A stretch of 44,917 nt of DNA from an uncultured Flavobacteriaceae bacterium (lineage in GTDB: Bacteria > Bacteroidota > Bacteroidia > Flavobacteriales > Flavobacteriaceae): assembly GCA_937944485.1 (NCBI GenBank), contig CALDYU010000030.1, positions 1-44,917 on the forward strand. Direction: 5' to 3'. Under the pieces are notes generated by a model. The model was not told where the DNA came from. It was given only the letters and a program-made list of their open reading frames with translations, and made no database searches. Position numbers and translations under genes: made by a program. This document shows positions 11,571-24,400 of the stretch, piece after piece (the stretch's first letter is position 1; each line of letters opens with the position of its first letter).

Positions 11571-14500
11571 TGTGTTATATTCAGTTTCGAATTTCCAGAC
11601 CTAGTTTCTTGAATGGTGTATACCCCTCTTACGGTTTCCTTTTTTACCCTGACCAGACCGCCTTCAGTATCGTACTCGTAAAAAGTGGCGTAATTGTTTT
11701 CATCGAGTTCAGCCATTAAACGCTGGGTGATAGGGTCGTATACAAAAGACTTCATATTACTATCAAATGGCAGCACACGTACATCATCGAAATAGGCATT
11801 TGAGGCTGCCGCACCCGAGCTATTATTTTGTAATTGAATCTTCATATACGCTGCATTTGCGGGAATGGAAAAATTTCCTTGAACGCGCTGCCATCCATCT
11901 ATGACTGCACCTCTGGGTTCAAAAAGCATCTCATCAACCCCATCAGGGTCAACGATATCATTACCATCAACATCTTTATAACTAAGTGCTATTGCGGTAA
12001 GGTCATAGGAACCGGGTTGGGTGCCGGGAATTTCCCTATAATTAAACAGTTGAATTTGTGATTCGACCCCAGAATCGGTGACACTCTCTGTTGTTTCATT
12101 GGGATACCTGACTTTTAGATGGGAATCATCTGGTACAGGAATAGTAACCGTTGAGGTAATTCTAAATTTACCATTTGCGGTAACTTCAACATTAGTATAC
12201 TCAATTTCAAACCCCTCTTCATAATTACGAATTGGAAGTCGATTGTTTAGAATTTCTCCGCTATAACCGATGCCCTCAAATTCTAGAAATTCAAGTTCAA
12301 CTTTAGGGGTCAAGTATACAAAACGCTCTGTGTTATTGGGCGAAAGTGAGAACGAAAACCCTACAGATTTTTCAACATCACCAACAAGCTCGGTTTCATA
12401 GGCAAAATCATAAACGGTCAAGTTTTTGTCAGTTGTGTTCTTGACAAAGGGCAAAATGTCTTCCAAGCCTTGGCCATTAGGATCTTCTTTGAGCACTAAA
12501 GGTGATGGAATTTCTTCTCTATTTAAAATCTTGTTGGTCAAAAAACTCAATAAATCACTAAAACTCTCTTTGACTTCGTTGAAGGAAGCTGAGCCTGCAG
12601 GCTCAGCCTCAACGGGTTGTTCCCTTGCCCATGCACCAATTACATAACTACGATTGGGTTGGGGTATAAATTTGATACAAGTAATCAACTCAGGTTCTTC
12701 AATTTCACCAATAAAGACCGTGACCGCAAGTACATCTAAAGCATCGCAAATACTATTGGAGGCTATTCGACCGTAATAGGTCTCCGTATTAGATAATTGC
12801 GCCCCTGTATCGTAAGCTATTCCGTTATAGGGGTCGTTATACCAAATGATTCCCGGTGAATTGGAAAAAAAGGCAACCAGATCTTGAACCGTGCTACCAT
12901 TAGGCACTTCAATATCTATATCTCGAATCTGCCCTTGAGCAATGACATCTCTTATGGTAACGGTTACTGGAATTCGCTGCTCGTTCACATTGGTGCCGTC
13001 GGTTTGTTCGGCATAATAGGTTTGTCCGCCTACCAATGCATCGGTACTGTTAAAAATACTTCCTCCCGTATCAGCCGAATACCATTGTATCACATAAGAG
13101 GGATTAGTGGATTGAAAGATCAAGTCTCCGATCGTAGGATCCTCATTGCTGCAAAATTCTTGAAACTGGCTTACGAGAGGTTCAGGAATTCCAACACCAA
13201 CTTCAACTGGCAATCGACAAGCATTACCATCTTGTGCTGCGTAATAGATAGTTCCATTAACAAGAGGAGTCGATATGGGCAAAATAACATCCGAAGTGAA
13301 AGAGTCATGCCATGTGATGTTTGTTCCTTCCACCTGTATATCGCTCAATATAGGGTTATCCGCACTATCAAAAAATTGATATTCCTCTCCCTCAGGTGCT
13401 CCTAAATCAAAAATAATCTGAAATGGTATTCTTTCACCAGACCCATCATCAGCCCAAATAAAATAAGAAGGTAAATCAGCAAGAACTTCATTTGAAAAAT
13501 ATTGAGCACCGCCCACCTGATCGCTATACCAGGTTACAGGACTTCCTGTGGGTGAGTCTAAATTAGCAATTGTAGGCCTATCATCATCTGGGGTATCACA
13601 GAACACCTGATTATCAAATGTCGAACATTGAGTGGTGAATGGATTTGTAGGCTTTTCATATACCCGAATACCATCAATCAGCATATAAACAGGATAAGCA
13701 TTATTAAGGTCTGTTGCACTTGACGCTGCAGCGAACGCTAAAGTTGTGAGTGTTTCATCGGCTACGAACTCGAATTGTTCTATTTGCCAAACAACATTTG
13801 ATTGTTGCACGGGGGCAATCAGAGATGAATTTTGCACACTTTCGCCAAAATTTATCTGCCAGTACCCTAAAGCTTCATTAGCCAATCTATTATCCAATAA
13901 ATGGGTGGCATTGGCCTGAAAAAATTCAACGATATAAGTATTTCCTATTGTCAAATTGTCTATGCTGGTCGAGAAAGATTCGGTGGTGTCACCAACTCTC
14001 AAGGCCCCCGCACAAACTCCGCCATTTGGAGAAGAACCAAAATTTTTGATAAATACATCTGTATTATTGACGACAGGGGTCAAAAAAGTATCGGGATTAC
14101 CTTGAGCGGCTATCCAGCCTGAGGCTCCCAAATCTCCATTGCTGCTATTGGATGCTACGGCTGCTGCATTTTCAAAACTACCGTCAACAGTATCTCCTAA
14201 CACCTCAATACATTCACCGTCACCATTGAGATCTTCTACAGTGACCTTTAAGGCACAAGTGCCACCTTCTTGAAATGCAAAATAAGATTGTCCTGCCACT
14301 AAAGGAGTTGATGGGTTTATATCCCTGCCACCAGAAGCCGAGGTAAACCATGTTATCGTTAAATTAGCTATAGTAGGTGTGGCGTCAAGGTCACTCACTA
14401 ATGGCGTTTCTCCTTGAAAGTCAAATTGCTGCACTTCGTCACCCGTTGGGGCGTCTTTATCTATCGTCACCAATACAACCAATCTACTACCTGTATTGCC

Positions 14501-17500
14501 CGGAAAATCAGCATAATACATCGTTTCGTCTTCAAGCAAAGTTGTTTCAGGCAAGGAATTACCACCAGTTTCTTGGGCATACCAGGTTGCTTGCAACCCA
14601 TCAGGAATCGGAACAGAAAGATCTGCCACAGTGGGGTTGCCATCTACCGAACAAAAATCATTTACAGCATCTGGTTGAACACATGAGCTACCAATTTCAA
14701 AGACTTTTATACCATCAATAAAAAAGTCTTTGGAAGGAAATCTTCCATCTAGATCAGTACCTTGACCTGTTAGATTTACATAGGCATTAAATACTAAAGC
14801 TTGACTGGTTGCACTAGCTGTAAACGTTAAATTTACCAAAGACCATTGCGGAAATTCCTCAATATGGCTTGGCGGGCTTAGTTGGGTTTCGTTGCCAAAG
14901 GTAACTTGCCAACCCCCGTAATCATCTTCCGAATTTTTTTCTGAAATATCAGTGCCATTGGTTTGGTAAAATTGTAACACATATTCTGCTCCAACGGTTA
15001 GATTATTCAGTGTTGTACCGAACGACTCAAAATCTACCGCCACATCATTGGAAAGATCTGGCCCAAAAAACATTCTGGTACCTGCAATTACCCCTCCGTT
15101 AGGAGATTCAGTAAGATTAGAATTTGGTATGGGTAGCGTATATGCCGAAGGCTGTTCATTAATAGCAGGATTATTCATTATGGGTTGTAAGGAAGAGGAC
15201 TCCGCTCTTGCTAATTGATTAGAAGGTACATCTCTAGCAGCTGGAGTAAATGAGCTCCAATTACTACAAAACAAACCTAATATTTGATGCGTATCGCGAC
15301 CAATATCATCAGAGCAATCTTCAAAACTACCATCGGTAGTACTATCGAGCAGTATATCACATTCATCTTCCATTAACCGTTGTTCTTGTAAAGTAATGGT
15401 TCTTCTTGTGAGCTCTAAATCATTTATGATAGTGTTTGAGGCAACAAACCAGTAATCGCCGACATCTAGTGCTGGATCAAAATTTACGATTGTGTAACTA
15501 CTACCCGTTACCCCCGATATTTCAACACCATCTTTGTACCATTTATAGGTATTGTTCAGGCTGGTCAAATCATTTGTTGACAATGTAATCGATGACCCAT
15601 TGGTTACATACAAGGTTTCTCGACGATCTACTTTTGCTTGGGGCCTATAGAGAAAATTGTTGATATTTTGCTCATAGTAATTATAGTCTGCTTCAAAATT
15701 GGAAAAAACAAAGGCGTTATCAGAAATACTAAATAACGACATGGTAGGGGCATTATTGAAAAAAGGTACATCGCCCGATAGGTTATTTGCACTCACATTT
15801 ACAGTTACATAATCTGTCAAAGCAGCTAATTCGGAGGGAATAGAACCAGTCAATTGGTTGTTAAATAGTGATAGAAACCTAAGATTTGTTAGATTACCCA
15901 ATTCTGTTGGAATGCCTCCCGTTAATCGATTATTAGATAAATTCAGGTCATCCAACACATTGCCAGGCGTGCCTAACTCTGGAGGAATCATACCTGTTAA
16001 TTGGTTGCCCTGTAAATACAACTGCTCTAGTTGCGTCATATTTCCAAATTCTGGAGGAATATTTCCAGTTAACTGATTTTGACTTAGCTTAAGCTCAAGT
16101 AATGAAGATAGGTTGGCGTAGGAAACCGGTATAGTGCCTGTAAGCTGGTTGTTGTTTAGTTCAAGACCGCGTAAATTACTGAGTCCACCATATCCCGTTG
16201 GAAGATCTCCTGTAAGGTTATTACCTGAAAAATCGAGTATTTGTAATTGGCTTAAATTTTCCAATTCAGTGGGTAGCGTACCTGTAAGTTGGTTAATTCG
16301 ACAGTATAACGTACGTAATTGGCTCAATGACCCTAAACTCGAGGGGATTTCCCCATTTAAATTGTTCGAATTGAGCCGCAGGGTAATAAGGCCAGATAAA
16401 TCGCCTAGAGATGCGGGTATAGAGCCTGTAAGATTATTATTGCCCAACTGAACAGAAGTGACCGTACCGTTCACTACGGCCACCCCAAACCAATCGCATA
16501 CGGGTATAGCCGGATCCCAGGGTTGGTCATTATTTACAGTGTTGGTCCAGTTATCGCCATCGGTGCTATTGTAGAGGTCGAGCAGTGCCTGTTTTTGAGC
16601 TTCAGAAACCCCGCAGGTATCAGCATCTACGGTCAGGGTTATATTATTTCGTGTGAGGGTAAGCCCTGTGATGATACTGTTGGTCGCTTCAAAATAATAA
16701 GTTCCCGCATCAGTTGCCGTAGCATTTGAAATCACATAATCTTTACTTGTAGCTCCAGCAATGGGCTGGCCGTCCTTAAACCATTGATAGCTGTTATTAG
16801 TACTTGTCAGCGCCGTACTGGTCAGGGTGATGGTGCCGTTCTCCAATACCCCCAAGGTTTCTTCTTGGTCGACTTTTGCTTGGGGGGTGTATGCATAATT
16901 GAAAGCCAATGGTATGAGCGATTCATAGGCAAGGTGCTCTGATTCAAAATCTTCGAAAATATATGCATTACCTTCGAAAGTAAGTCTCTCTAGGGGCAAA
17001 GCTGTGAAATCTGGGATTTCCCCTGAAAAATTATTGTTTTCAAAAGCAAAGGCTTCCAAATTGATAAGGTTGGTTAGTTCCGATGGTATCGAACCTGTAA
17101 GCTGATTCCCCTCAACAAAAAGAGAAATCATATTTGTTAAATTGCCCAGTTCTAAGGGGATTATACCTGAAAGTTGGTTGAAATGTAAGAAAAGCTTTTG
17201 CATACTGGCCATATTACCCAGTTCGGAAGGAATCGATCCAGAAAGATTGTTATTCCTTAAAAACAAATCGGTAACATTTTGTAAATCTCCCAACTCGGCA
17301 GGGATAGACCCAGTTAATGAATTATATGATAGGTTTAAAAGAATTAGGTTTTGGAGATTACCCAACTCAATAGGAATATTATCTATTAAACTGTTAAAGT
17401 GCAGATGTAAATGTTCTAAATTTTGAAGGTTACCCAACTCTACAGGTATGCTACCAATCAGATTGTTATTATTGAGATAAAGACGTTGCAAATCTGGTAA

Positions 17501-18364
17501 GTTTGAGAACAATGGTATAGAGTTGTCTAATTCATTTAACTGCAAATAAATATACCTTAGATCAGGTAAATTCGCCAATAAAGGAATTTGACCCACTAAA
17601 TCGTTGTTAGACAAATCGAAGAATACGATTTGCGATAAATTAGTCAGTGAAAGCGGTATTGTGCCAGTGAAAGAGTTTTCGCTCAACCACATAGATTGTA
17701 AATTAGACAGATTTCCTAAAGAAGATGGTAAGGATCCGGTTAAATCATTCGCTGAAAGGTTAATATATGTTAAATTTGACAACTGATCTATGCTGTTAGG
17801 TATTGTGCCCGACAAATTATTTCCCCGCAAGAAAATATAGTCCAAATTTGTCAGTTGAGTCAGTGCAGCAGGGATATTTCCAGTAATATTATTGCTCCCT
17901 AAATTCAATCTGGTAACAGCACCATTTACTACAGTGACACCAATCCAGTCACATGGCTCTGTATTCTGAATGTCCCAAGTGAAATTCCAATTGGGACCAT
18001 CAGTTGCATTGTAAAAATCAATCAAAGCTTGCTTTTCGGCAGCCGATACCACACAATTCGCCATAACCGAAGATGTGGGTTGCTCCTCATTGGTTCTTAA
18101 ATTTCCAATCTTATTATTTCTAGAAGTGGTTTGTTGGCTAAAGAGCTTGTTATCAAATAACATTTGTTGGTGCATTCCAACCTTTAGGCCACGCTCCTGT
18201 TCAATTATGAACCTTATTTCTTGGATCGATACGCCTCTTTGCACCAGCTTTTGTGACAATTGTTGCGCATCAAAACCAATTTCTTGATCGGTGTATTCCT
18301 GGGCAGCTGCACCTAAGCTAGATAAGAAGCAAAGAAATAAAACTACTTTTTTAAAAATTTTCAT
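11567..18364 (-). CDS. 2265-aa secreted LRR/Ig-like protein with YD-type C-terminus
   Basis: The signal peptide spans about residues 1-21 (ending GAAAQ). Two similar halves follow. Each starts with an LRRNT-like cap (QALIDFYNATDGPNWN near 115; QALLDLYNSTDGDNWT near 590). Each then has a block of plant-type leucine-rich repeats, LxxLxxLxLxxNxLxGxIPxxLG (about 155-470 and 620-890), and an Ig-like module (PQAKVD...YQWFKDG near 495; PQAKVD...YKWYKDG near 910). Residues about 1000-1900 hold two 'DGSFE' jelly-roll-like domains ending FFIDGIKVFE and MLIDGIRVYE, with several WYxxxxGG...YYA modules. The last 300 residues end in a YD-like segment (FVYDPITQRLMAELDENN, FYEYDTEGGLVRV). That tail ties it to the RHS family and suggests it partners the 2118-aa and 3375-aa proteins. 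LRRs and Ig-like domains suggest binding to a surface target. No type IX secretion sorting domain is visible. Confidence 0.85.
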   Translation of the reverse strand: MKIFKKVVLFLCFLSSLGAAAQEYTDQEIGFDAQQLSQKLVQRGVSIQEIRFIIEQERGLKVGMHQQMLFDNKLFSQQTTSRNNKIGNLRTNEEQPTSSVMANCVVSAAEKQALIDFYNATDGPNWNFTWDIQNTEPCDWIGVTVVNGAVTRLNLGSNNITGNIPAALTQLTNLDYIFLRGNNLSGTIPNSIDQLSNLTYINLSANDLTGSLPSSLGNLSNLQSMWLSENSFTGTIPLSLTNLSQIVFFDLSNNDLVGQIPLLANLPDLRYIYLQLNELDNSIPLFSNLPDLQRLYLNNNNLIGSIPVELGNLQNLEHLHLHFNSLIDNIPIELGNLQNLILLNLSYNSLTGSIPAELGDLQNVTDLFLRNNNLSGSIPSELGNMASMQKLFLHFNQLSGIIPLELGNLTNMISLFVEGNQLTGSIPSELTNLINLEAFAFENNNFSGEIPDFTALPLERLTFEGNAYIFEDFESEHLAYESLIPLAFNYAYTPQAKVDQEETLGVLENGTITLTSTALTSTNNSYQWFKDGQPIAGATSKDYVISNATATDAGTYYFEATNSIITGLTLTRNNITLTVDADTCGVSEAQKQALLDLYNSTDGDNWTNTVNNDQPWDPAIPVCDWFGVAVVNGTVTSVQLGNNNLTGSIPASLGDLSGLITLRLNSNNLNGEIPSSLGSLSQLRTLYCRINQLTGTLPTELENLSQLQILDFSGNNLTGDLPTGYGGLSNLRGLELNNNQLTGTIPVSYANLSSLLELKLSQNQLTGNIPPEFGNMTQLEQLYLQGNQLTGMIPPELGTPGNVLDDLNLSNNRLTGGIPTELGNLTNLRFLSLFNNQLTGSIPSELAALTDYVTVNVSANNLSGDVPFFNNAPTMSLFSISDNAFVFSNFEADYNYYEQNINNFLYRPQAKVDRRETLYVTNGSSITLSTNDLTSLNNTYKWYKDGVEISGVTGSSYTIVNFDPALDVGDYWFVASNTIINDLELTRRTITLQEQRLMEDECDILLDSTTDGSFEDCSDDIGRDTHQILGLFCSNWSSFTPAARDVPSNQLARAESSSLQPIMNNPAINEQPSAYTLPIPNSNLTESPNGGVIAGTRMFFGPDLSNDVAVDFESFGTTLNNLTVGAEYVLQFYQTNGTDISEKNSEDDYGGWQVTFGNETQLSPPSHIEEFPQWSLVNLTFTASATSQALVFNAYVNLTGQGTDLDGRFPSKDFFIDGIKVFEIGSSCVQPDAVNDFCSVDGNPTVADLSVPIPDGLQATWYAQETGGNSLPETTLLEDETMYYADFPGNTGSRLVVLVTIDKDAPTGDEVQQFDFQGETPLVSDLDATPTIANLTITWFTSASGGRDINPSTPLVAGQSYFAFQEGGTCALKVTVEDLNGDGECIEVLGDTVDGSFENAAAVASNSSNGDLGASGWIAAQGNPDTFLTPVVNNTDVFIKNFGSSPNGGVCAGALRVGDTTESFSTSIDNLTIGNTYIVEFFQANATHLLDNRLANEALGYWQINFGESVQNSSLIAPVQQSNVVWQIEQFEFVADETLTTLAFAAASSATDLNNAYPVYMLIDGIRVYEKPTNPFTTQCSTFDNQVFCDTPDDDRPTIANLDSPTGSPVTWYSDQVGGAQYFSNEVLADLPSYFIWADDGSGERIPFQIIFDLGAPEGEEYQFFDSADNPILSDIQVEGTNITWHDSFTSDVILPISTPLVNGTIYYAAQDGNACRLPVEVGVGIPEPLVSQFQEFCSNEDPTIGDLIFQSTNPSYVIQWYSADTGGSIFNSTDALVGGQTYYAEQTDGTNVNEQRIPVTVTIRDVIAQGQIRDIDIEVPNGSTVQDLVAFFSNSPGIIWYNDPYNGIAYDTGAQLSNTETYYGRIASNSICDALDVLAVTVFIGEIEEPELITCIKFIPQPNRSYVIGAWAREQPVEAEPAGSASFNEVKESFSDLLSFLTNKILNREEIPSPLVLKEDPNGQGLEDILPFVKNTTDKNLTVYDFAYETELVGDVEKSVGFSFSLSPNNTERFVYLTPKVELEFLEFEGIGYSGEILNNRLPIRNYEEGFEIEYTNVEVTANGKFRITSTVTIPVPDDSHLKVRYPNETTESVTDSGVESQIQLFNYREIPGTQPGSYDLTAIALSYKDVDGNDIVDPDGVDEMLFEPRGAVIDGWQRVQGNFSIPANAAYMKIQLQNNSSGAAASNAYFDDVRVLPFDSNMKSFVYDPITQRLMAELDENNYATFYEYDTEGGLVRVKKETVRGVYTIQETRSGNSKLNITQ
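12588..12607. repeat. 20-bp perfect palindrome inside the LRR gene
   Basis: GCTGAGCCTGCAGGCTCAGC reads identically on both strands and is GC-rich within AT-rich surroundings. On the minus strand it encodes part of VEAEPAGSASF. It may be a REP-like element that has entered the frame. Confidence 0.6.
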
Positions 18365-18403
18365 ATCGCGTTGTTCAAATGATCTTGTTGCTTGATTAAG
18401 TTT

Positions 18404-21400
18404 TTACCTATATTGTGGGACATAATTGTTATATTCAATAAAGTCTGGAGTTCTATCCAATCCGTCGCAATTATGATCGTCAACCTTTACATCAATTACG
18501 ATTGTTGGATAATCTCCTACACGTAATGGTACACCACTCTGTTTGTGTAGCAATTCAAATGAGGCGGCTACTTGATAATTCCATCGCCGTCTTCTTTTAT
18601 CTTTATTTTTGCCACCTATATCAAAGGAAACCTCGGCTTTTCCAGTAGCATCCAAAACAATTTCTCCATAATATTCTTCGGCAGAATCTCTTGACAAAAC
18701 TATTTCCTGATTGATAAAGGCAGCCCAAAAGCCCAACTCCCTATCATATCTTTCCCGTGCTTTTTTTACCCGATATGGAATTACAGCATTTGGTTTTCCA
18801 CTAATAATAAATTTAGATTGTACGGCTTGGCAATACACATAAGCAGATCCTTTTCCTTCACTATCTGATCGGTAATCAAACCCAGACTTGTCATATTGGG
18901 TAATTCTCGCTTCCGCTGCCCTTGGTATTGCATCATCATCACATACATCTCCCACCCCATCATTATCATAATCCAATTGTGTGGGGTTATAGGTATAGAT
19001 ACAATTATCTATGATATCGGGTACTTGGTCATCATCGGCATCTATATCTTCTGGAAATTCACCTAACAGTTGACGCTGTAAAAATGCTTCGTCTCCTTGA
19101 TTGACCAAAAGACTTTTTCTACCAGTATGCGCATGGTTTTCAGAAATTGAAGCTCCTGCAGGGTTTACCAATTCCACAGACTCTTTAAAATCAAAATGAC
19201 CGTCTTGGGTGCCATAAAAATTATAGTCTTCAAAACCATCGGCTCCCATATCTTGGTATAGACTATTAGAAGCCACTGCTGTGGGCAAGGTATAATTGTA
19301 ACCATATTGGGCCGATGAGGAACGGTTCAGGGCATCCCTATTTTCTAATTCAGCACCATAGGGGCTATACTGCGTAACTTCACTGGCAAACGTCCATTTT
19401 TGTTCATTTTCAATGTCACTATCTGACACCGTTCGTTGCCAAGTACCTGCTATGAGATTATAGAAAGGTTCAAACTCTTCAAAAAAACCTTCTTTTCTGG
19501 TGTTTAGTTTTTCATTGAGCGTGTTATCAAGATTGTGTCTCCGCGTTAAATAAGCGTACGATTTTTTTGCTCTCCATTCTCCTTTTGCGTTGTATACAAA
19601 AGGATTAAAGCCAAAATTTTCTATTGGGGTATCCCTCAAATCTGCTGATGATTCAACACTGGCTGGCAGGAAGGGTAATCCGAATTCACATTGGCAGTTC
19701 CAAAAATCATCATACTCGACTGCACTGGCATTAATTACACGAATGTTTTCAGGGTCTGAAGTTACCTGTAACTGCTGGAATGATGTTTGGTCAAGGGCAT
19801 TAATAAAATTTCCAGACAAGTCTTTTATTGGGTTCCTCATCAAAGTGACAGATGCCATATTGGCTAGTTGCTGATTTCTGTGACCAGAACGTACTATCTT
19901 AAAATTCAAAACTTCGTCCAAATCAGTCAAAATAGTTCCATTTTCATCCATAAGTTTTACACCACTATTAGCTGTCTCTGCCACCCATAGTTTACTACTA
20001 TTGTCAGCGTTTGCTATCAAAAGTTCATCACCAGGATAAAGGTATTTACCTGCATTGGATTCCCCTTCTAGATTGAATATATTGCCAGATTTATTGAGTT
20101 TGCCAGTCAGACCGATATTTCGAGAGGCTTGACCCATGCCAGGGTACGACCAATAAGCAGGGAAATTGAAATTGTAATACTCATCGTCATATTCATTAAT
20201 AGTTCTGGTCAACAACACTTGACCAGTCTCTGCATCCCATGCCTCATTGATCGTGTTTACTCGGCTTCCGAGATCAAATGCAATTTTTTCTTTTAACTGC
20301 GCCGTTGTGTGAATCACTTTGGTAGTAATTACAGAGTGCGCCACATTTTCAATTTTCGAAATCGATGGAAAGGCCGTAGGTACGATAACTGGAAAGGGAC
20401 CAACGAACATGGCTACAATATTTCCTTTCACCCCTGTAGTTCTGGACTCAGAATAGCTTTCACGAAAATCAGTGACCACATCATAGTCAACTCCGATCTG
20501 TTTGTCACTATGAATTGCACCGTTCGAAGCAATAGTAGGTAAATTACTCTCAAGCACTGCTTCGTTATCAGCTTTTGTACTGTACTTATACCTTACCCAC
20601 GAAATGGGGTCATCGGCATTTTCTGCATAAACACTTTGCATTTTTTCCTTACCGTTCATGTCATTGGTATGCACCACAAAGCCTTGAGAGAGGGCAAATT
20701 CGTTCTTAACTTCTACTGGAGCTCCCAATAAACCTTTTACAACATTAAGAAGAAACTGGTTTTGGTTTGAAGTAAAGCTTCCTTTATCATTTATATTGGT
20801 ATAATCTACCCTTGTCGGAAAATCTTTAGAGGTGTAATGTTCGGTTACCACTTTCCCCGTTGCATGTTTTTTAATGTCAGTTCGCTCCAAATTTTTAACC
20901 GTTACCCTACTATAAGTTACCGAAGCAGAAGGGAAGAATTGTTCGCCAAAGGGCTTTTCAACATAACTAACTTCTTTTGGTGCAATCAATCTTTCCCCTT
21001 TATTGAAAAAAGGTTCTACAAAGGGATTTTCTTTGCTCATGTTAGGTTCATAAGTGGCAACCCCACTTGAACCGCCACCAACCAAAGTATATTCATAGGT
21101 TTGCCCATATTCCCTAGAATACCTTTTATTATCATCGGAGATTTGACTCTCATCTACCCCAACCATCTTGTCCCATTGGTCTTTCATGACTAATCTTTTG
21201 ATTCGAGCACCGCCTCCCAGCTTATAGTTTTTAGGCGTAGACAATCGAATCCAAGACTTTTCTGGGTTAAAACGTTGCGCACATAAATTTGAATTGGCAC
21301 GTAATTTCGCATTAGGGCCAGTGAAGATATCTGTAATTGCCCCAAAACTACTAACAATATGCTCGGCGATATCTTTAATGTTTTGTGAACCAGGGTCTTG

Positions 21401-24400
21401 ATTGAGGCCATACACCCAACCATTTAGGTGCTTTCTACCAAAATACCATCCTGCCTTTGAAATAGGGTTTACGAAACGTCCTCCACTAACACCGCCTTCC
21501 ATTTTGGTCCAGCGCATGGGCAATGCAGCATAAACAGCACCATTCGCAGTAAAAACATCAATGTCATGGATATCCGTTTCACTTCTATCATCATCTTCAT
21601 CATCAGGAACCGAAGCCAGTTTGAAATAACCAGTGACATAGTCGTAATCTTTACTGGATTCCAATAAAGCACCTTCTTTGGTCATGTTCATCAAAAACCT
21701 AAAATAAATAGGTTGATTCTCACCTTGTTTCAGGTATTTGTTTTTAAAGGCTTCTGAGCTTATGGCAGTCGTTTCATCAGGTAATCTCAAATAAAGATAT
21801 CGTGCATCATTGTTACCATTAAATTTATATAATCGCTGTTCGGCATCTGGGTTTGTAGGATTTGCACTTTCTCCGACACCGACTACTTTGAACATTTGCA
21901 TTGCCTCGCGATCTTGAACATATTGATAATCATCACTCTCATATTCCAATTCAATTTTTCCTCCAGAGGGTAGCTCGATATTCATTAGTGACCAAGCACC
22001 TGCATAATCATCTTGTAATGGTTTATCCTCCTGTTGCACAAAAGGAAATTCAGGGGCAGTGATTGCGTCCAATGTTTGACACATGCTCTCAGGATTTGGT
22101 TTATAATTGCCCCAGATATCGTATGATTTAAGGTTATATTCAGGATTAAAATCACTGTAGTTAAAAATATAAGGGGTATATTTTCCCATTTGGGAAGCCC
22201 TATAGGTAAAATAGACTTTTTTAAGAGTCAATTTTCCACCTTGATTTTCCGATTCATTATAGGTTAAATCTCCTCCTAGATTATTGGGTAAGTTTTGAGC
22301 CAGTTCATAATCATATTCGAAATGAGCCGTTTTTATAGCTGTTATCGGCAAATCATTATCAGGGGAATCATCCAATATATTTGCCGCCTCAGCTTCAGGC
22401 CTTGAATACAGTCGAATACGGTCGATTTTCATCATTTGGCTTTGACCTGTACTTGCCTGCTGTCCTTGTCTATTGGCTACCCCTCGAGCATCTTTTCTGT
22501 CAGAAAGATCAAATAGGGCCACATGCGTTTTGGTAGTGATACGCTTTAAGTACTTGATTTCCTTTTCCCCATAGATATAACTTCCTTTTTGATCATTGGG
22601 GTGTGTATTCAACCCCGCATCATAAGATGCCGTTAGATTGCCAAACGGAATTCGCCATTGATAGTTATTGGGCAATGCCTCATATTCAAAGATGGTATAG
22701 GCACCCAAATCATCATAGCTAGGACCATCACCAGTTCGATCTTCATAATCTGAAGATAATACCGATGAAAGCAAGTAAGTATGGGCATATTCAGGGGTCT
22801 TAACATTATCATAAAAATGATCGATGCCTGCAGCATTGTTTACCGAATCTTCCCCTGAATTATAATTTACTATGCCTGTAGCACAGTCAAAACTATTGCT
22901 ATCGGTTGAAAAAGTAACCTCTTCCTTATTTAGATTATATGCAGTTTCACCAAACACATAGGTAGATCCATCGCTCTTCAACACCCTTATTTCTGCCGTA
23001 TGGTGACCCTTGTCCTCCGCATTTTCATTTATCTCGCCCCCAAAATAATCTCCAGGATATAAAACATCAATTTCATCAGCAGTAAACTTTTGTACAGTTT
23101 GATTTCGCACCTCTCTCTGTTCTCTCTTGAACTTTTTTGTTATTGGCGCTAGCGAACCTTCTTCACCTGAGTTGGGATAATAAGGAATGCGATCATCACC
23201 GTATCGTTTTACCCGAAACTGATTTTCTGCAGTTTTATTGAAACTCCTTTCAGCCCCGCCAATTTCAAGAGCAACAGGGTCGTATCCGCCAAGGTCATTA
23301 AACAGCTCTTGGTCTTGATCCACCCGTGGTTCCCCGATATATTTAAAGTATACCGGTTCATAGTCTAAACCATCCCCCTCATTGACATCTTCACGGTTCT
23401 GCTTAAAATTTTTAAGTGCCCTGGTATTCCAAATACCTGTGTGGCTTCTTGAGGGTGCTGCCGTGAAGTTAACCCCAGTGTGAAATGAGGTGGCACTTTC
23501 AACTTCAACCCCAAGTTGAAAGCTCTCACTTACATCCTCTACAAATTCATCGTTGATCTGCCCCACTTGACTGCGATAGGGTCGAAACATACCTGCCACC
23601 CCTTGCCCATTGACCGAATACAGGTCATAGGTATAATTTGTAGTCGGTAAGGCCAAAGTGGTCTTGCTTATAATTTGCTCCTTTTCTCTATTGTAATCCA
23701 ACACATCATTGGGCGTGGCCTGACCAGTGTGTTCATACCCAAAGGCTTTTTCGGTTCTTGTATTATCTTTTATTTTTTGTACGGAACCCATGGCAGCAAT
23801 TTCAGCTTCCCCGTCAATACCCCAAACCGATGCTCCAAAAGAAACGGCAACGGTTCCATTAATATCTTTATACGCAGTTCGTTTGCGAGGAGTTAGGGTT
23901 GCGTTTTCAAAAGAGACACTGCCAAAGCCGCCAAGACTGTTATTCAAGAAACCATCAACTTCTTTTTTATTTTTATTAACCTTTTCTCCTGATTTAAAAG
24001 GACTACTCACACCAGCAGATAGATTAAATGAAGACAATCCCCTATTTGAATTATAAGAGACCCCCGCATTTAAGGTGCCTTGCATTTTCTCTTCATCTTC
24101 TTCTCTTTTAGTTTTAGCACTAACCCTCGGTGAAATAGTAGCACCTTCGGTAGCCGAAGTTTGTACATTCATGCCAACAGTAACATTGTCACTTAAGTCA
24201 AAGTTAAGACCAAAAGAAGGAGTAAATGATAGTCCCGTATAATTGTTATATTTCAAATTTGCACCTAAACTAACACCTTGTTGTGTAGTATCAACTACTT
24301 TGCTAGTACCATCTTGAGTTTCAAAACCAAACACCTGACCATCAATTTGCGCGGAAACTCCCACGGTAACATTATCTTTCATGGAGCTTTCATATAGCAT

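Noticed and set aside
15858..17426. Plus-strand frames with repeating NSxGxxPVN motifs opposite the LRR gene
   Set aside because: They are the antisense reading of the leucine-rich repeats; the repetition comes from the LRRs.
15700..17900. Regularly spaced similar DNA segments that might suggest a CRISPR array
   Set aside because: The period is about 72 bp (24 residues), the units diverge, and they are translated as LRRs; there are no cas genes.
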